NCBI RefSeq assembly: GCF_004684245.1
Contig: NZ_CP038452.1
Location: 1,722,796 to 1,786,795, forward strand
Length of the DNA stretch: 64,000 nucleotides
Direction: 5' to 3'
Source: Thermus caldilimi
GTDB lineage: Bacteria; Deinococcota; Deinococci; Deinococcales; Thermaceae
Positions 1 through 8,230 of this stretch are shown here, in pieces. Each line of letters opens with the position of its first letter. Positions within the stretch are counted from its first letter, which is position 1. A program made the position numbers and the translations under genes. The notes beneath the pieces were generated by a model. That model was not told the origin of the DNA and made no database searches. It saw only the letters and a list, made by a program, of their open reading frames with translations.

Positions 1-43
1 GGGCCTCCTGCCACGCCTGGCTGATCTCCTTGGCCTGCTCCAT
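1..43 (-). CDS. Start of an unidentified gene (partial, runs off the window)
   Basis: Only the first 14 codons are visible, reading MEQAKEISQAWQEA on the minus strand. The start is supported by a strong Shine-Dalgarno (AGGGAGGT) ending 4 nt before the ATG, and a possible -10 box TACCCT lies further upstream. The peptide is too short to assign to a family. It lies downstream of the membrane protein gene at 157-840, with a terminator hairpin between them, so it is probably transcribed from its own promoter. Confidence 0.6.
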   Translation of the reverse strand, partial: MEQAKEISQAWQEA

Positions 44-97
44 CTTGACCTCCCTGAGCCTAAGGGTAAGGGGCGGAAGGGGCAGGTGCATCAAGGT

Positions 98-131
98 AAA
101 GAAAAAACCCGTACACCCTGGGGTCGGTGTA
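98..131 (-). terminator. Intrinsic terminator with an overlapping alternative hairpin
   Basis: On the minus strand TACACC (112-117 complement side) and GGTGTA (126-131) form a 6-bp stem, followed after CGGG by six T, C and TTT. It lies just past the stop codon of the gene ending at 157. The same 126-132 arm can instead pair with 143-149 (GGTGTAG / CTACACC, 7 bp, 10-nt loop), so the two hairpins exclude each other. The simplest reading is a plain terminator. Confidence 0.55.
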
Positions 132-156
132 GCCTCTACCACCTACACCAAAACGC

Positions 157-840
157 TCAGGACTGGAGAAGGGCCTCCGCCTCGAGGCGGGCCAGCACGC
201 TTTCCAGGCTCCCCCCTTGCCAGCGCTCCACGGCGTAGGCGGAAAGGGGAAACCGCTCCCTAAGCCTTCGCACCAGGCCCGCCGCATCCTCAGGCCGGCT
301 TCCCTGGAGGACCAGAAGATACCCCCCCACCAGGCGGAAGGCCAAGTCCCCCCGGCGAAGCTCCGCCTGAAGCCGCTCGGGAGGGGCGGAAGTGGAAAGG
401 TACACCAACACCAGAGGGCGCCTAAAAGCCAGACCCTCCAAGGCCCCGGCCAGGCGCAGGAGGTCCTCCCGGGTCCCCACCCCCTCGAGGGCCGGCAAAA
501 GGGGAGCCTCCTTGCCGGTGCCCAGGAAGAAGGCTATGGCCAGGGCCAAGGCCCCCAGAACCCCCCCAAGGGCCGTGTAGCCCGAACCCCCTGACCCCGC
601 AAAGGCCAGGGCGCTTTCCAAGGCCAGCTGGAACGCCAAAAGGCCAAGGCCCAGCACCAGAAAAAACTGCACGGAAAAGGCCACAGGAAACCGGGAGAAC
701 AGGCTTCCCGCCGCTGCCAGCAAAAGGGCGGCGAGCAGAAGGCCAAGCCCCCGCTCCACCTGGCCCAGGGGTTCGGCCAAGGCCAAGGGAGCAAGCCCCA
801 AAAGGAAGAGGCCCCAGGGCAGGAGGAAAAGCCAGCGCAT
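157..840 (-). CDS. Membrane protein with a degenerate GGDEF-like domain
   Basis: A 227-aa protein. About four hydrophobic segments fill the first 105 residues: one at the very N-terminus, which could be a signal anchor, and three more. The C-terminal half is soluble and resembles a GGDEF fold. The stretch [19 protein letters not shown] matches the usual RxGDxxxRxGGDEFxxLL region, but the catalytic GG(D/E)EF has become VGGYL. If the relation is real, the domain cannot make c-di-GMP. This assignment is my inference from pattern, and the molecular role is unknown. The gene diverges from rarA. A weak SD (GGAAGC) precedes the ATG. Confidence 0.7.
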   Translation of the reverse strand: MRWLFLLPWGLFLLGLAPLALAEPLGQVERGLGLLLAALLLAAAGSLFSRFPVAFSVQFFLVLGLGLLAFQLALESALAFAGSGGSGYTALGGVLGALALAIAFFLGTGKEAPLLPALEGVGTREDLLRLAGALEGLAFRRPLVLVYLSTSAPPERLQAELRRGDLAFRLVGGYLLVLQGSRPEDAAGLVRRLRERFPLSAYAVERWQGGSLESVLARLEAEALLQS

Positions 841-893
841 GTTGCTTCCAAGCCTACCATGCCTCCCCTCACCCCAGCTTTAGCATGAAGGGG

Positions 894-2141
894 ATGGAGC
901 CCCTAGCCGAGCGCCTCAGGCCCCGCTTTCTGGACGAGGTCCTGGGCCAACCCCACCTCACGGGGCCAAAAGGGCTTTTAAGGCGGATGCTGGAGGCGAA
1001 AAGGCTTTCCTCCATGGTCCTCTTCGGCCCCCCGGGCACGGGCAAGACCACCCTGGCCCAGATCCTGGCGGAAGGGGTGGGCAAGCCCTTCCTAAGGCTT
1101 TCCGCGGTGGAGGCCGGGGTTAAGGAGGTAAGGGCGGTGGTGGAAAGAGCCCGGAGGGAAGGGGGCCTGGTCCTCTTCCTGGACGAGGTGCACCGCTTCA
1201 ACCGCGCCCAGCAGGATGCTCTCCTGCCCCACCTGGAGTCCGGCCTCCTCACCCTGATCGGGGCCACCGCGGAAAACCCCGCCTTTGAGCTCACCCCTGC
1301 CCTCCGCTCCCGCCTCCGCTTCTTCCCCTTAAGACCCCTTTCCGAAGCGGACCTCCTCACCCTCCTCAAGAAGGCCCTCACGGATCCCCGGGGTCTCCCG
1401 GGAACCCCTTTTGAGGAGGAGGCCCTCCGCCTCCTGGCCCAGGCCGCCGGAGGCGATGCCCGCTTTGCCCTCAATACCCTGGAACTGGCCGCCTCCCTGG
1501 GGGAGGTGACCGCGAACACGGTAAAGGAAGCCCTGGGCGCCGAGCGCTTTGCCATGGACCGGGAAGGAGATCAGTTCTACGACCTGGTCTCCGCCCTCCA
1601 TAAAAGCCTTCGGGGAAGCCACGTGGACGCAAGCCTCTACTATCTGGCCAGGCTTCTTAAGGCTGGGGCCGATCCCCTTTACCTGGCCCGGCGCCTCATC
1701 CGGGTGGCGGCGGAGGATGTGGGCCTGGCCGACCCCTTGGCCTTACGCTTGGCCGTGGCCGCCAAGGAGGCCTATGAGGCCCTGGGGAGCCCGGAAGGAG
1801 AGCTGGCCCTGGTGGAGGCCACGGTTTACCTGGCCTTGGCCCCCAAGTCCAATAGCCTCTACACCGCCTGGAAGAAGGCGGAAGAGGCCGCAGGGGCCCA
1901 CCCCCACGCCCCCGTCCCCCTGAACCTCAGGAACGCCCCCACCGGCCTGCAGCGGGCCCTGGGCCACGGTAAGGGGTACGCCTACTACCACGAGGACAAG
2001 GAGGGCAGCTTCGCCCAGAGATACTTGCCGGAAGGCCTGGAAGAGCTCCGCCTCTTTGAGGCCACGGGGGAAGGCTGGGAAGAACGGGTGCGGGAACGGC
2101 TCAAGGCCCTTAGGGAGCGCTTCCGGAAACCTAGCCCTTAA
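894..2141 (+). CDS. rarA: Replication-associated recombination protein RarA (MgsA), AAA+ ATPase
   Basis: RarA/MgsA acts at stalled replication forks and interacts with single-strand binding protein in other bacteria. The 415-aa product has Walker A GPPGTGKT (about residues 45-52), Walker B FLDEVHRF (about 95-102), a sensor-1 region LIGATAENP, and the C-terminal tetramerisation region typical of the family, ending in a YHEDKEG...QRYLP motif. An ATG at 885 is in frame, but 894 is preferred: the -10-like TAGCAT at 881-886 lies 7 nt before it, as in many leaderless Thermus genes, and homologues begin at [10 protein letters not shown]. The 3' end overlaps the convergent permease gene by 11 bp. Confidence 0.93.
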   Translation: MEPLAERLRPRFLDEVLGQPHLTGPKGLLRRMLEAKRLSSMVLFGPPGTGKTTLAQILAEGVGKPFLRLSAVEAGVKEVRAVVERARREGGLVLFLDEVHRFNRAQQDALLPHLESGLLTLIGATAENPAFELTPALRSRLRFFPLRPLSEADLLTLLKKALTDPRGLPGTPFEEEALRLLAQAAGGDARFALNTLELAASLGEVTANTVKEALGAERFAMDREGDQFYDLVSALHKSLRGSHVDASLYYLARLLKAGADPLYLARRLIRVAAEDVGLADPLALRLAVAAKEAYEALGSPEGELALVEATVYLALAPKSNSLYTAWKKAEEAAGAHPHAPVPLNLRNAPTGLQRALGHGKGYAYYHEDKEGSFAQRYLPEGLEELRLFEATGEGWEERVRERLKALRERFRKPSP

Positions 2142-2916
2142 GCCCCTCCTCAAAGGTAGCCACCACCCGCCTTTCAAAGACAAGGTAGAGCAAGGCGATG
2201 GGCAGGACGGAGAAAAGGGCGGCGGCAGAAAGGAGGCCCCAGTCGGTGGGGTACTTGCGCTGCAGGTCTGTAAGCCAGGTTTGCAGGGTCCAGAACCTGG
2301 GGTCGGAAACCATCACCCTGGGGTAGAGCACCAGGTTCCAATGGGCGGCGAAGGCCAGGACCCCAGCCGCCACCAGGGTGGGGCGCACCAAGGGGAAGAG
2401 GATCCCGAAAAGGAGCACCCGGTGCCCCGCTCCATCGAGTCTGGCGGCTTCCAAAAGCTCCTCCGGCACCGCCCGCATGGCCTGGTAGACCAGGTAGACG
2501 ACAAAGGGGCTGGCGGCGAAGGGCAGGGCCAAGGCCCAGGCGGTATCCAGGAGGGAAAGCCCTTTGAGGATGCCGTACAGGGGCACCAGGAGGAGCTCGG
2601 CGGGTATGGCCATCAGCACTAGGTAAAAGGGCAAAAGCCCAAGCCCCGCCCTTAAGGCGTAGGCGGCCAAAAGAGCGGTGAGGAGCTGCAGGATCACCAC
2701 CCCCGAGGAAAGCCCCAGGGAGAAGAAAAGCCGGCCCCAAAACCCCTCCTTGGCTAGGCCCCGCACGTTTTCCAGGCTGAAGCCCACCTTGGAGAAAAGC
2801 TCCCCCGAGTACACCGCCTCCTTGGGCATGAAGGCGGCGTAGGCCATCCAGAGAAAGGGAAGGAGGACAAAAAGCAAGGCCAAAAAGACCAGAAGATGCC
2901 CCAAAGCCCGGCCCAC
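2131..2916 (-). CDS. MalG/UgpE-like ABC transporter permease (orphan)
   Basis: The product has six predicted transmembrane segments and the EAA loop ([13 protein letters not shown]...PLVRP) of carbohydrate-importer inner-membrane subunits. Such permeases work as a pair with a MalF-type partner, a periplasmic binding protein and an ATPase. None of these is next to it, so the partners must be elsewhere if it is functional. An in-frame GTG exists at 2934. I prefer the GTG at 2916 because TATATT (2923-2928, complement) lies exactly 6 nt upstream, the leaderless arrangement. The substrate cannot be read from the sequence. Confidence 0.85.
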   Translation of the reverse strand: MGRALGHLLVFLALLFVLLPFLWMAYAAFMPKEAVYSGELFSKVGFSLENVRGLAKEGFWGRLFFSLGLSSGVVILQLLTALLAAYALRAGLGLLPFYLVLMAIPAELLLVPLYGILKGLSLLDTAWALALPFAASPFVVYLVYQAMRAVPEELLEAARLDGAGHRVLLFGILFPLVRPTLVAAGVLAFAAHWNLVLYPRVMVSDPRFWTLQTWLTDLQRKYPTDWGLLSAAALFSVLPIALLYLVFERRVVATFEEGLKG

Positions 2917-2922
2917 GTGCCC

Positions 2923-2954
2923 AATATACCCCACAGGGGCCTGGGCCTTAAGAT
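2923..2954. promoter_or_regulatory. Divergent leaderless promoters (permease / CoA-transferase)
   Basis: The minus-strand -10 TATATT (complement of 2923-2928) is followed by 6 nt and the GTG at 2916. The plus-strand -10 TAAGAT (2949-2954) is followed by 6 nt and the ATG at 2961. Neither has a convincing -35 hexamer. The two -10 boxes are separated here, unlike the shared ones elsewhere in this window. Confidence 0.55.
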
Positions 2955-2960
2955 GCTTCC

Positions 2961-4163
2961 ATGCAACCTCTCTCCGGCATCAAGGTGCTGGACCTTTCCC
3001 GGGTGCTGGCGGGGCCCCTGTGCACCCTGATCCTGGCCGACCTGGGGGCGGAGGTGATCAAGGTGGAGCCCCCTTGGGGGGACGAGACCCGGGGCTGGGG
3101 ACCCCCTTTTGCGAAGGGGGAAAGCGCCTATTTCCTCTCCGTGAACCGGGGCAAGAAGAGCCTGGCCTTAGACCTCAAGACCCTCGAGGGCCAGGAGGTG
3201 GTGCAGAGGCTCGCTCAGGAAGCGGACGTCCTGGTGGAGAACTTCAAAACCGGAGACCTCAAGCGCTACCGCCTGGACTACGAAAGCCTGAGGCCGCTTA
3301 ACCCCCGCCTGGTCTACCTCTCCATCACCGGCTTCGGCCACACCGGGCCCCGGGCCCAGGAACCTGGGTACGACGCCGCCCTGCAGGGCTACACCGGCAT
3401 CATGTCCGTCACCGGGGAGCCGGAAGGCCCCCCCATGAAGGTAGGGGTGGCCTGGATCGACGTGATGACGGGCATGATAGGGGCGGTGGCGGTGCTTGCC
3501 GCCCTTTACGAGCGGGAACGAAGCGGCCTGGGCCAGCACATCGACCTTTCCCTCTTTGACGTGGGCCTTTTCGCCTTGGCCAATCTGGGGGAAAGCTACC
3601 TCCTCACGGGGAAGCCCCCAGGACGCCTGGGCAACGCCCACGCCCAGATCGTGCCCTACGGGGCCTTCCCCGCGGAGGACGGCTGGCTGGTTTTGGCGGT
3701 GGGGAACGACGAGCAATTCGCCAGGCTCTGCCAGTTGCTAGGCCTGCCGGACCTCCTGACGCGGTTCCCCACCAACGCGGAGAGGGTGAGGGCGAGAGAG
3801 GAGGTGGTGGAGGCTATCTCCAAGGTGCTCAAGACCCAACCCCGGGCCCACTGGCTGGAAAGGTTCAGGGAGAAGGGCATCCCCGCCGCCCCGGTGAACG
3901 ACCTGGCCGAAGCCTTCCAAGACCCCCAGGCCCAGGCCCGGGGAGCCGTCTGGACCCTCCCCCACCCCCTCTTGGAAGCCCTGCCCACCCTGGCGAACCC
4001 CTTGCGCTTCCTGTCCCGCACCCCGGCAAGCCCCTCCCTGCCCCCGCCCCTCCTTGGGGAGCATACGGAGGCGGTGCTGAGGGAAGCAGGCTACACCCCA
4101 GAGGAGGTGGCCCGGCTTGTGGAAAAGGGTGTGGTCCGCATCCAGACCAAGGAAAGGCAATGA
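2961..4163 (+). CDS. CaiB/BaiF-type (class III) CoA-transferase
   Basis: Class III CoA-transferases move CoA between carboxylic acids through a mixed anhydride on a conserved aspartate. The 400-aa product has the family's length and opens with GIKVLDLSRVLAGPLCTLILADLGAEVIKVE. It also contains the typical segments VNRGKKSLALDL, ADVLVENFKTG, YLSITGFGHTGP and the region around GYDAALQGYTGIMSVTGEPEGPP. The catalytic Asp is probably in AWIDVMTGM, about residue 170. The neighbours do not indicate a substrate. The start is a leaderless ATG. Confidence 0.9.
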   Translation: MQPLSGIKVLDLSRVLAGPLCTLILADLGAEVIKVEPPWGDETRGWGPPFAKGESAYFLSVNRGKKSLALDLKTLEGQEVVQRLAQEADVLVENFKTGDLKRYRLDYESLRPLNPRLVYLSITGFGHTGPRAQEPGYDAALQGYTGIMSVTGEPEGPPMKVGVAWIDVMTGMIGAVAVLAALYERERSGLGQHIDLSLFDVGLFALANLGESYLLTGKPPGRLGNAHAQIVPYGAFPAEDGWLVLAVGNDEQFARLCQLLGLPDLLTRFPTNAERVRAREEVVEAISKVLKTQPRAHWLERFREKGIPAAPVNDLAEAFQDPQAQARGAVWTLPHPLLEALPTLANPLRFLSRTPASPSLPPPLLGEHTEAVLREAGYTPEEVARLVEKGVVRIQTKERQ

Positions 4164-4226
4164 GACAAATCCTCGTCCCCAAGGCCCTTTTGCTTCTGGA
4201 TCCGCTATTCATGGGTTCTTTTGGCC

Positions 4227-4247
4227 TGTGGATAACCTTGTGGATAA
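4227..4247 (-). promoter_or_regulatory. Two perfect DnaA boxes in tandem
   Basis: The nonamer TGTGGATAA (complement of the consensus DnaA box TTATCCACA) occurs at 4227-4235 and again at 4239-4247, in the same orientation with a 3-nt spacer. It sits in the 86-bp gap between the CoA-transferase gene and the 3' end of the SRP RNA gene. Two boxes are far fewer than at a bacterial origin, and dnaA and dnaN are absent. A DnaA titration or regulatory site is more likely. Confidence 0.75.
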
Positions 4248-4249
4248 AT

Positions 4250-4349
4250 GCCCCCGGCGCCCCAGCGGCACCCGACCCGTGGCGCTTAGGGCTGCTTCCT
4301 TCCGGACCTGACCCGGTTCACGCCCGGACCGTCGCGCTGGACCGGGGGC
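4250..4349 (-). ncRNA. ffs: Bacterial small signal recognition particle RNA (4.5S type)
   Basis: The minus strand carries the invariant SRP domain IV core GGTCAGGTCCGGAAGGAAGC, including the GGAA tetraloop and the asymmetric loop that bind Ffh. The RNA ends pair: it begins GCCCCCGG at 4349 and ends CCGGGGGC at 4250. The length of about 100 nt is normal for the short bacterial form lacking an Alu domain. A -10 box TATACT (complement of 4356-4361) places the transcription start at the first G. No clear terminator hairpin with a U-run follows it; the DnaA boxes do. Confidence 0.95.
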
Positions 4350-4354
4350 TTGGG

Positions 4355-4361
4355 TAGTATA
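4355..4361. promoter_or_regulatory. Shared bidirectional -10 element (ffs / ABC exporter)
   Basis: The heptamer TAGTATA reads TAGTAT on the plus strand and TATACT on the minus strand. On the plus strand it is 7 nt before the ATG at 4368. On the minus strand it is 6 nt before the first base of the SRP RNA. The inferred starts are about 18 bp apart, the geometry expected when one symmetric -10 drives both directions. Confidence 0.6.
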
Positions 4362-4367
4362 GCACCC

Positions 4368-5246
4368 ATGGAAGCCCTAAGGCTAGAGGGCCTGGGCAAG
4401 CGCTACGGGCGCAAACCCATCCTGGAGAAGATAAGCCTTTCCGTGCACCCCGGGGAGGTCTACGCCCTGGCCGGCCCCAACGGCTCGGGGAAGACTACCC
4501 TCATCCGCCTGGTCACCGGCCTGGCCTTCCCCAGCGCAGGAAGGGCCCTCCTCCTGGGGGAGGACGTGCACCAAAACCCCCAAGCCCGGCGCCACCTAGG
4601 GGCAGTGGTGGAGGCTCCGGCCGCCTTCTATCCCTACCTCACGGGCCGGGAGAACCTCAGGATGCGGGCCTACCTGGCCGGGGTGAAGGAGGAAGGACGC
4701 ATCGGCGAGGTACTGTCCCGGTTAAGGCTCCTCGCCGTGGCCGACCAGAAGGTGGGGAGCTACTCCCTGGGGCAACGTCAGCGCCTGGGCCTGGCGGCAG
4801 CCATCCTGCACCGGCCCAGGGTCCTGGTCCTGGACGAACCCACCAGTGGACTGGACCTCGAGGGGGTGGAGCTGGTCCACGGCCTCCTGCAGGAGATGGC
4901 CCGGGAGGGGGTGGCCGTCCTGCTCTCCACCCACCACCTCGAGGAGGTGAGCCGGTACGCCCACAAGGTGGGCATCCTGGGAGGGGGGAGGCTTCTGGAT
5001 GAGGTGGTCCTCGAGGGGCGCAAGGCCTACCGCCTCGAGGCCGAGCCCCTGGAAGGCGCCCTGGCCCTCCTCAAAACCCTGCCCCAGGTGGCCTCGGCCC
5101 GGATCCAAGGGCCGGCCATCCTCTTTGAGGGCGAGGCGGAGGCGGCCTTAGGAGCCCTCCTCAGGGAAGGGTACCGGGTGAAGGCCCTCCATCCCCAAGG
5201 CTTTGATCTGAGGCTCTACTACCAGGAGAGGGTGAAGCATGCTTAG
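4368..5246 (+). CDS. ABC-2 type exporter, ATP-binding subunit
   Basis: This 292-aa nucleotide-binding protein has Walker A GPNGSGKT (residues 36-43), a signature read as SLGQRQ, Walker B VLVLDEPTSGLD and an H-loop STHH. About 80 extra C-terminal residues follow the ATPase core, as in DrrA/NatA-like proteins. It overlaps the next gene, a six-span permease, by 8 nt, so the two probably form one exporter. TTG at 4350 is in frame but lies upstream of the probable transcription start, so ATG 4368 is chosen. The substrate is unknown. Confidence 0.92.
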   Translation: MEALRLEGLGKRYGRKPILEKISLSVHPGEVYALAGPNGSGKTTLIRLVTGLAFPSAGRALLLGEDVHQNPQARRHLGAVVEAPAAFYPYLTGRENLRMRAYLAGVKEEGRIGEVLSRLRLLAVADQKVGSYSLGQRQRLGLAAAILHRPRVLVLDEPTSGLDLEGVELVHGLLQEMAREGVAVLLSTHHLEEVSRYAHKVGILGGGRLLDEVVLEGRKAYRLEAEPLEGALALLKTLPQVASARIQGPAILFEGEAEAALGALLREGYRVKALHPQGFDLRLYYQERVKHA

Positions 5247-6009
5247 GCTCCTCTTCTTTGAGCTCTACAAGCTCTTCCGCCTGCGCTCGGTCCAGCTTGG
5301 CCTTCTGGCGGCCTTCCTTCTTCCCTCCCTGTGGGCCCTGGCCCCGGGGCTTAAGGAAGCGTACGGCCTGGTCCTGGCCTCGGGCTGGCAGGTGGTTTCC
5401 CTAAGTCTGATGGCGGGGATGGAGTTCCTCTTTCCCTTTCTGGTGGTGATGGCGGCCAGCGAGTCCTTGGGAAGCGAGGTGGCCCAAGGCACCTTGAAAA
5501 GCCTCCTCCTCCACCCCCTCCCCCGGACCCGGCTGATCCTGGCCAAGCTCCTCTCTGCCCTCCTCTATCCCTTCGTCCTCCTGGGGGCAAGCTTCCTGGG
5601 AAGCCTTCTCGCGGGCCTGCCCCACGGGCTAGGAGGGTTCTACGGGGGCACGGGGCTTGGGGCAGGAGGGTTCGCCGGGGTAGGCTTTCTGAGCGCCCAA
5701 GAAGCCCTTGGCCAGCTCCTTTCCGCCCACCTCCTGGCGGGGATCGTCCTCTTGCCCCTCGCCGCCTTGGCCCTCCTCTACGCCACAGTCTTCCTCTCCA
5801 CCACGGCCAGCGCCCTGGCGGCGGTGGCCACCCTGCTTCTCATGCGCCTTCTGGTGGCCTTTCCCGCCCTTACCCCCTTCCTCCTCACCACCTACCTGGA
5901 CCTCCACTTAAGGCCCAGCGTGGCGGGGCTCGGCCTGCCCCTCCTCCTCATCTACACCTTGGGCTTTGCCTTCCTGGCGGCTTTGGTCTTCGAGCGCAAG
6001 GACCTCTAG
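5239..6009 (+). CDS. ABC-2 type exporter, membrane permease subunit
   Basis: A 256-aa hydrophobic protein with about six membrane segments. It starts MLRLLFFELYKLFRLRSVQ, the usual short amphipathic opening of ABC-2 permeases. The segment ASESLGSEVAQGTLKSLLLHPLPRTRLILAKLL is the conserved coupling region of this family (E...GTL..LL..P..R......K). It is translationally coupled to the ATPase gene by an 8-nt overlap. It converges on the aminopeptidase gene with a 4-bp overlap. Confidence 0.88.
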   Translation: MLRLLFFELYKLFRLRSVQLGLLAAFLLPSLWALAPGLKEAYGLVLASGWQVVSLSLMAGMEFLFPFLVVMAASESLGSEVAQGTLKSLLLHPLPRTRLILAKLLSALLYPFVLLGASFLGSLLAGLPHGLGGFYGGTGLGAGGFAGVGFLSAQEALGQLLSAHLLAGIVLLPLAALALLYATVFLSTTASALAAVATLLLMRLLVAFPALTPFLLTTYLDLHLRPSVAGLGLPLLLIYTLGFAFLAALVFERKDL

Positions 6010-7094
6010 GCAGGGTAAGGCTCGGGAAGCCCCACGAACCGCCCTTCCTCCACCAAGGGCTTTCCGTCCAGGAGGAGGGCCCCTTCCGCCAGGGAGAGGA
6101 CCAGGTCCCAGTGGAGGGCGCTCTCGTTTTTGCCCCCGGTCTCCGGGTAGCTCCGGCCCAGGGCCAGGTGCACCGTGCCCCCCATCTTCTCGTCCAGGAG
6201 GATGAGGCCGGTGGGCCGGGTGAGGCCAAAGTTGGTGCCGATCCCCACCTCACCCAGCCGCCTGGCCCCCTCATCCGTGGCCAGGGCCGCCCGCAGGTAC
6301 GCCTCCCCCACCTCCGCCCGGGCCTCCACCACCTCGCCCCCCTGGAAGCGCAGGTAAACCCCCTCCACCCGCCCGCCCCCCACGAAGGCGGGGAGGTTGA
6401 AGCGCACCTCCCCCTCGGCGGAATCCTCGAGGGGCCCGGTGAACACCTCCCCCGAGGGCATGTTGCGCCGACCGTCGGAGTTGATCCACCTCCTCCCCGC
6501 CACGGAAAGCCTGAGGTCCGTGCCCGGGGCCTGGATGTGAAGTTCCTTGCCCTGGGAAAGCCTCCCGATCAAGGCCTCCTGGAAGCGGGAAAGGGCCCGC
6601 CAGGCGCCCACCGGGTCCTCCCGGTCCAGGAATAGGGCACCCTTAAGGTACTCCCGGAACTCCTCCGTCCCCATCCCCGCCCCCACCGCGTAGCCCACCG
6701 TGGGGTAAAGGGTGAGGGCCCAGCGCTTTTTCAGGCGGAGCTCGGCCAGGGGCCGCCAAGCCCGCTGGTGCTTTAGGGAAAGGCCAGGGTCCAGGGAGGC
6801 GGCCTCCAGGGGGTTTTCCGCGGAAAGGATGCGCAGGAACTTGTCTGCCTTCTCATAAAGGGCGCGCTCCACCTCCGGTATCCTCTCCAGCCAGGACCCC
6901 CCGTGGAGGAGGAAATCCCGCCCCTCCCCCGGGTAACCCAGGCGGAACACGGGGTAGGCCCCCCGCTCCAGGAAGGCCCTCTTCAAGTGGGGCAGGAGGG
7001 GCAAGGCCGGGGTCTCCGCCTCCACCAAAATGGTCTCCCCTTCTTGGACCTCGAGGCAGTACGCCGTCAGGAGTTGGGCGAAAGCGGCTTCCAC
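6006..7094 (-). CDS. M29 family aminopeptidase (AmpS/AmpT-like)
   Basis: M29 enzymes are thermostable dimetal aminopeptidases first described from Thermus and Bacillus. The 362-aa product contains the expected C-terminal metal site: NMPSGEVF carries the first Glu, LDEKMGGTVHLALG and SYPETGGKNESALHWDLV carry the following His/Tyr/His-x-Asp ligands. It is somewhat shorter than the roughly 400-aa family norm. GTG at 7094 is a leaderless start: TATGAT (complement of 7101-7106) lies 6 nt upstream. Confidence 0.88.
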   Translation of the reverse strand: MEAAFAQLLTAYCLEVQEGETILVEAETPALPLLPHLKRAFLERGAYPVFRLGYPGEGRDFLLHGGSWLERIPEVERALYEKADKFLRILSAENPLEAASLDPGLSLKHQRAWRPLAELRLKKRWALTLYPTVGYAVGAGMGTEEFREYLKGALFLDREDPVGAWRALSRFQEALIGRLSQGKELHIQAPGTDLRLSVAGRRWINSDGRRNMPSGEVFTGPLEDSAEGEVRFNLPAFVGGGRVEGVYLRFQGGEVVEARAEVGEAYLRAALATDEGARRLGEVGIGTNFGLTRPTGLILLDEKMGGTVHLALGRSYPETGGKNESALHWDLVLSLAEGALLLDGKPLVEEGRFVGLPEPYPA

Positions 7095-7099
7095 TTTGT

Positions 7100-7106
7100 T
7101 ATCATA
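7100..7106. promoter_or_regulatory. Shared bidirectional -10 element (aminopeptidase / E3BD protein)
   Basis: The heptamer TATCATA supplies TATCAT to the plus strand and TATGAT to the minus strand. The minus transcript would begin at the GTG at 7094. The plus transcript would begin near 7112, about 3 nt before the ATG at 7115. The predicted starts are about 18 bp apart. Confidence 0.6.
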
Positions 7107-7114
7107 GGGCCAAG

Positions 7115-8230
7115 ATGGCCGAACCCAAGATCACGCCCCTGGCCCGGCGTCTTGCCGAGGAAAACGGCATAGACTGGCGCAGGCTCCAGGGCACCGGCCC
7201 CGATGGCACCATCGTGGAGCGGGACATCCTGGCCTTCTTGGCCAAGGTGATGGCGGGGGAGGTGGACCTGCCCCCCGCCCCCGAAGAGGCCCCGCCCCTT
7301 CCCCCGGAGGAGGAACTGAAACGGGTACAGGAGGTCCTGAGCCGGGAGGGCGTGGATCTGGAAGACGTCCTCCCTGAAACCCCCAAGGCCCCCACCCTGG
7401 CGGTGGAGGAGGTGGCGGAGGAGGAGCTGGACCTCGAGCCCGCCCTCCTGGAGGACCTGGACCTAGACCTGGAGGAGGACCTCCTCCTGGCCGAGGAACC
7501 CGTCCGGGAAGACCAAGCCCCTTCCCTCTCCGGGCTGGAGGAAGAGGAAGCCCTCCCCCCCGAGCCCGTGGAGGAGGAGCTTGAGGAGCTCTTTCTTCCC
7601 GCCGAGGAGGAAACGCTTCCCCCGGAACCAGAGGAGCTGGAGCTGGAGGAAGACCTCCTCCTCAGCGAAACCCAGGAAGCCCCTTCCCCGGAACCCCTCG
7701 AGGCCCTGGAGGAAGCACCCCCTCCCCCAGAACCCCCGCCCCCGGTTGCCCCCGTTCCCCCGCCCAGCCCGGCCCCGGGCCTCACCGCCACCCCGGGCCC
7801 TGCTCCCTTCCCCTTGCGGGTGCAGCGCCTGCGGTTTGACCCCGGGAGGCTGGAGGCAGCCTTGGAAGCCTTCCACCAAGCCCACGGGGTGCCCCATAAC
7901 CCCCTTCCCTTCCTGCTGAAGGCGGCGGAGAAGGCCCTGGCGGAGCTGGAGCTTCCCTTAAGGCCCCTCCTGGGACAGGCGGCAGGGAAGGAGGTGCGGG
8001 GCGTAAGGCCCATGGGTAGCTTCCTCGCCCTCTTCCACCAGCAGGAGGGGGAGGAAGGGGAGGGGCTTCTTTGCTTCGCGGGGGAGGAGGAGGTGCACTC
8101 CGGCCGTCCGAGCCTTTTCCTCTACCAGGAGGGGGTGCTCGCCGCCTCCGGGCTGGAAGGCCCCGTGGCCAAAAAGCTCCTGGAGCGGGTGGCCCTGTAC
8201 CTGGAAAACCCCGTGCTGCTTCTGGCCTAG
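7115..8230 (+). CDS. E3-binding-domain protein with a catalytically dead E2-like C-terminus
   Basis: Residues 1-45 ([24 protein letters not shown]...[11 protein letters not shown]) are a peripheral subunit-binding domain as found in 2-oxo-acid dehydrogenase E2 subunits, where it docks E3 or E1. A long acidic, proline-rich linker follows (about 50-230). The C-terminal 130 residues resemble the E2 acyltransferase fold. The end [21 protein letters not shown] matches its last helix, but the catalytic DHRxxDG is replaced by [11 protein letters not shown]. There is no lipoyl domain. I infer a non-catalytic adaptor or competitor of a dehydrogenase complex. No E1, E2 or E3 gene is nearby. Confidence 0.75.
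   Translation: MAEPKITPLARRLAEENGIDWRRLQGTGPDGTIVERDILAFLAKVMAGEVDLPPAPEEAPPLPPEEELKRVQEVLSREGVDLEDVLPETPKAPTLAVEEVAEEELDLEPALLEDLDLDLEEDLLLAEEPVREDQAPSLSGLEEEEALPPEPVEEELEELFLPAEEETLPPEPEELELEEDLLLSETQEAPSPEPLEALEEAPPPPEPPPPVAPVPPPSPAPGLTATPGPAPFPLRVQRLRFDPGRLEAALEAFHQAHGVPHNPLPFLLKAAEKALAELELPLRPLLGQAAGKEVRGVRPMGSFLALFHQQEGEEGEGLLCFAGEEEVHSGRPSLFLYQEGVLAASGLEGPVAKKLLERVALYLENPVLLLA

Noticed and set aside
98-149. Attenuator for the partial gene at 1-43
   Set aside because: Two exclusive hairpins exist, but there is no leader peptide and the downstream gene has its own -10 and SD. An ordinary terminator is simpler.
4227-4247. Chromosomal origin of replication
   Set aside because: Only two DnaA boxes, no AT-rich unwinding region, and no dnaA or dnaN in the window.
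7420-7740. DNA repeats in the acidic linker of the E3BD gene
   Set aside because: The GAGGAG/CTGGAG-rich pattern comes from Glu/Leu/Pro codons in a low-complexity linker, not from nucleotide repeat units.
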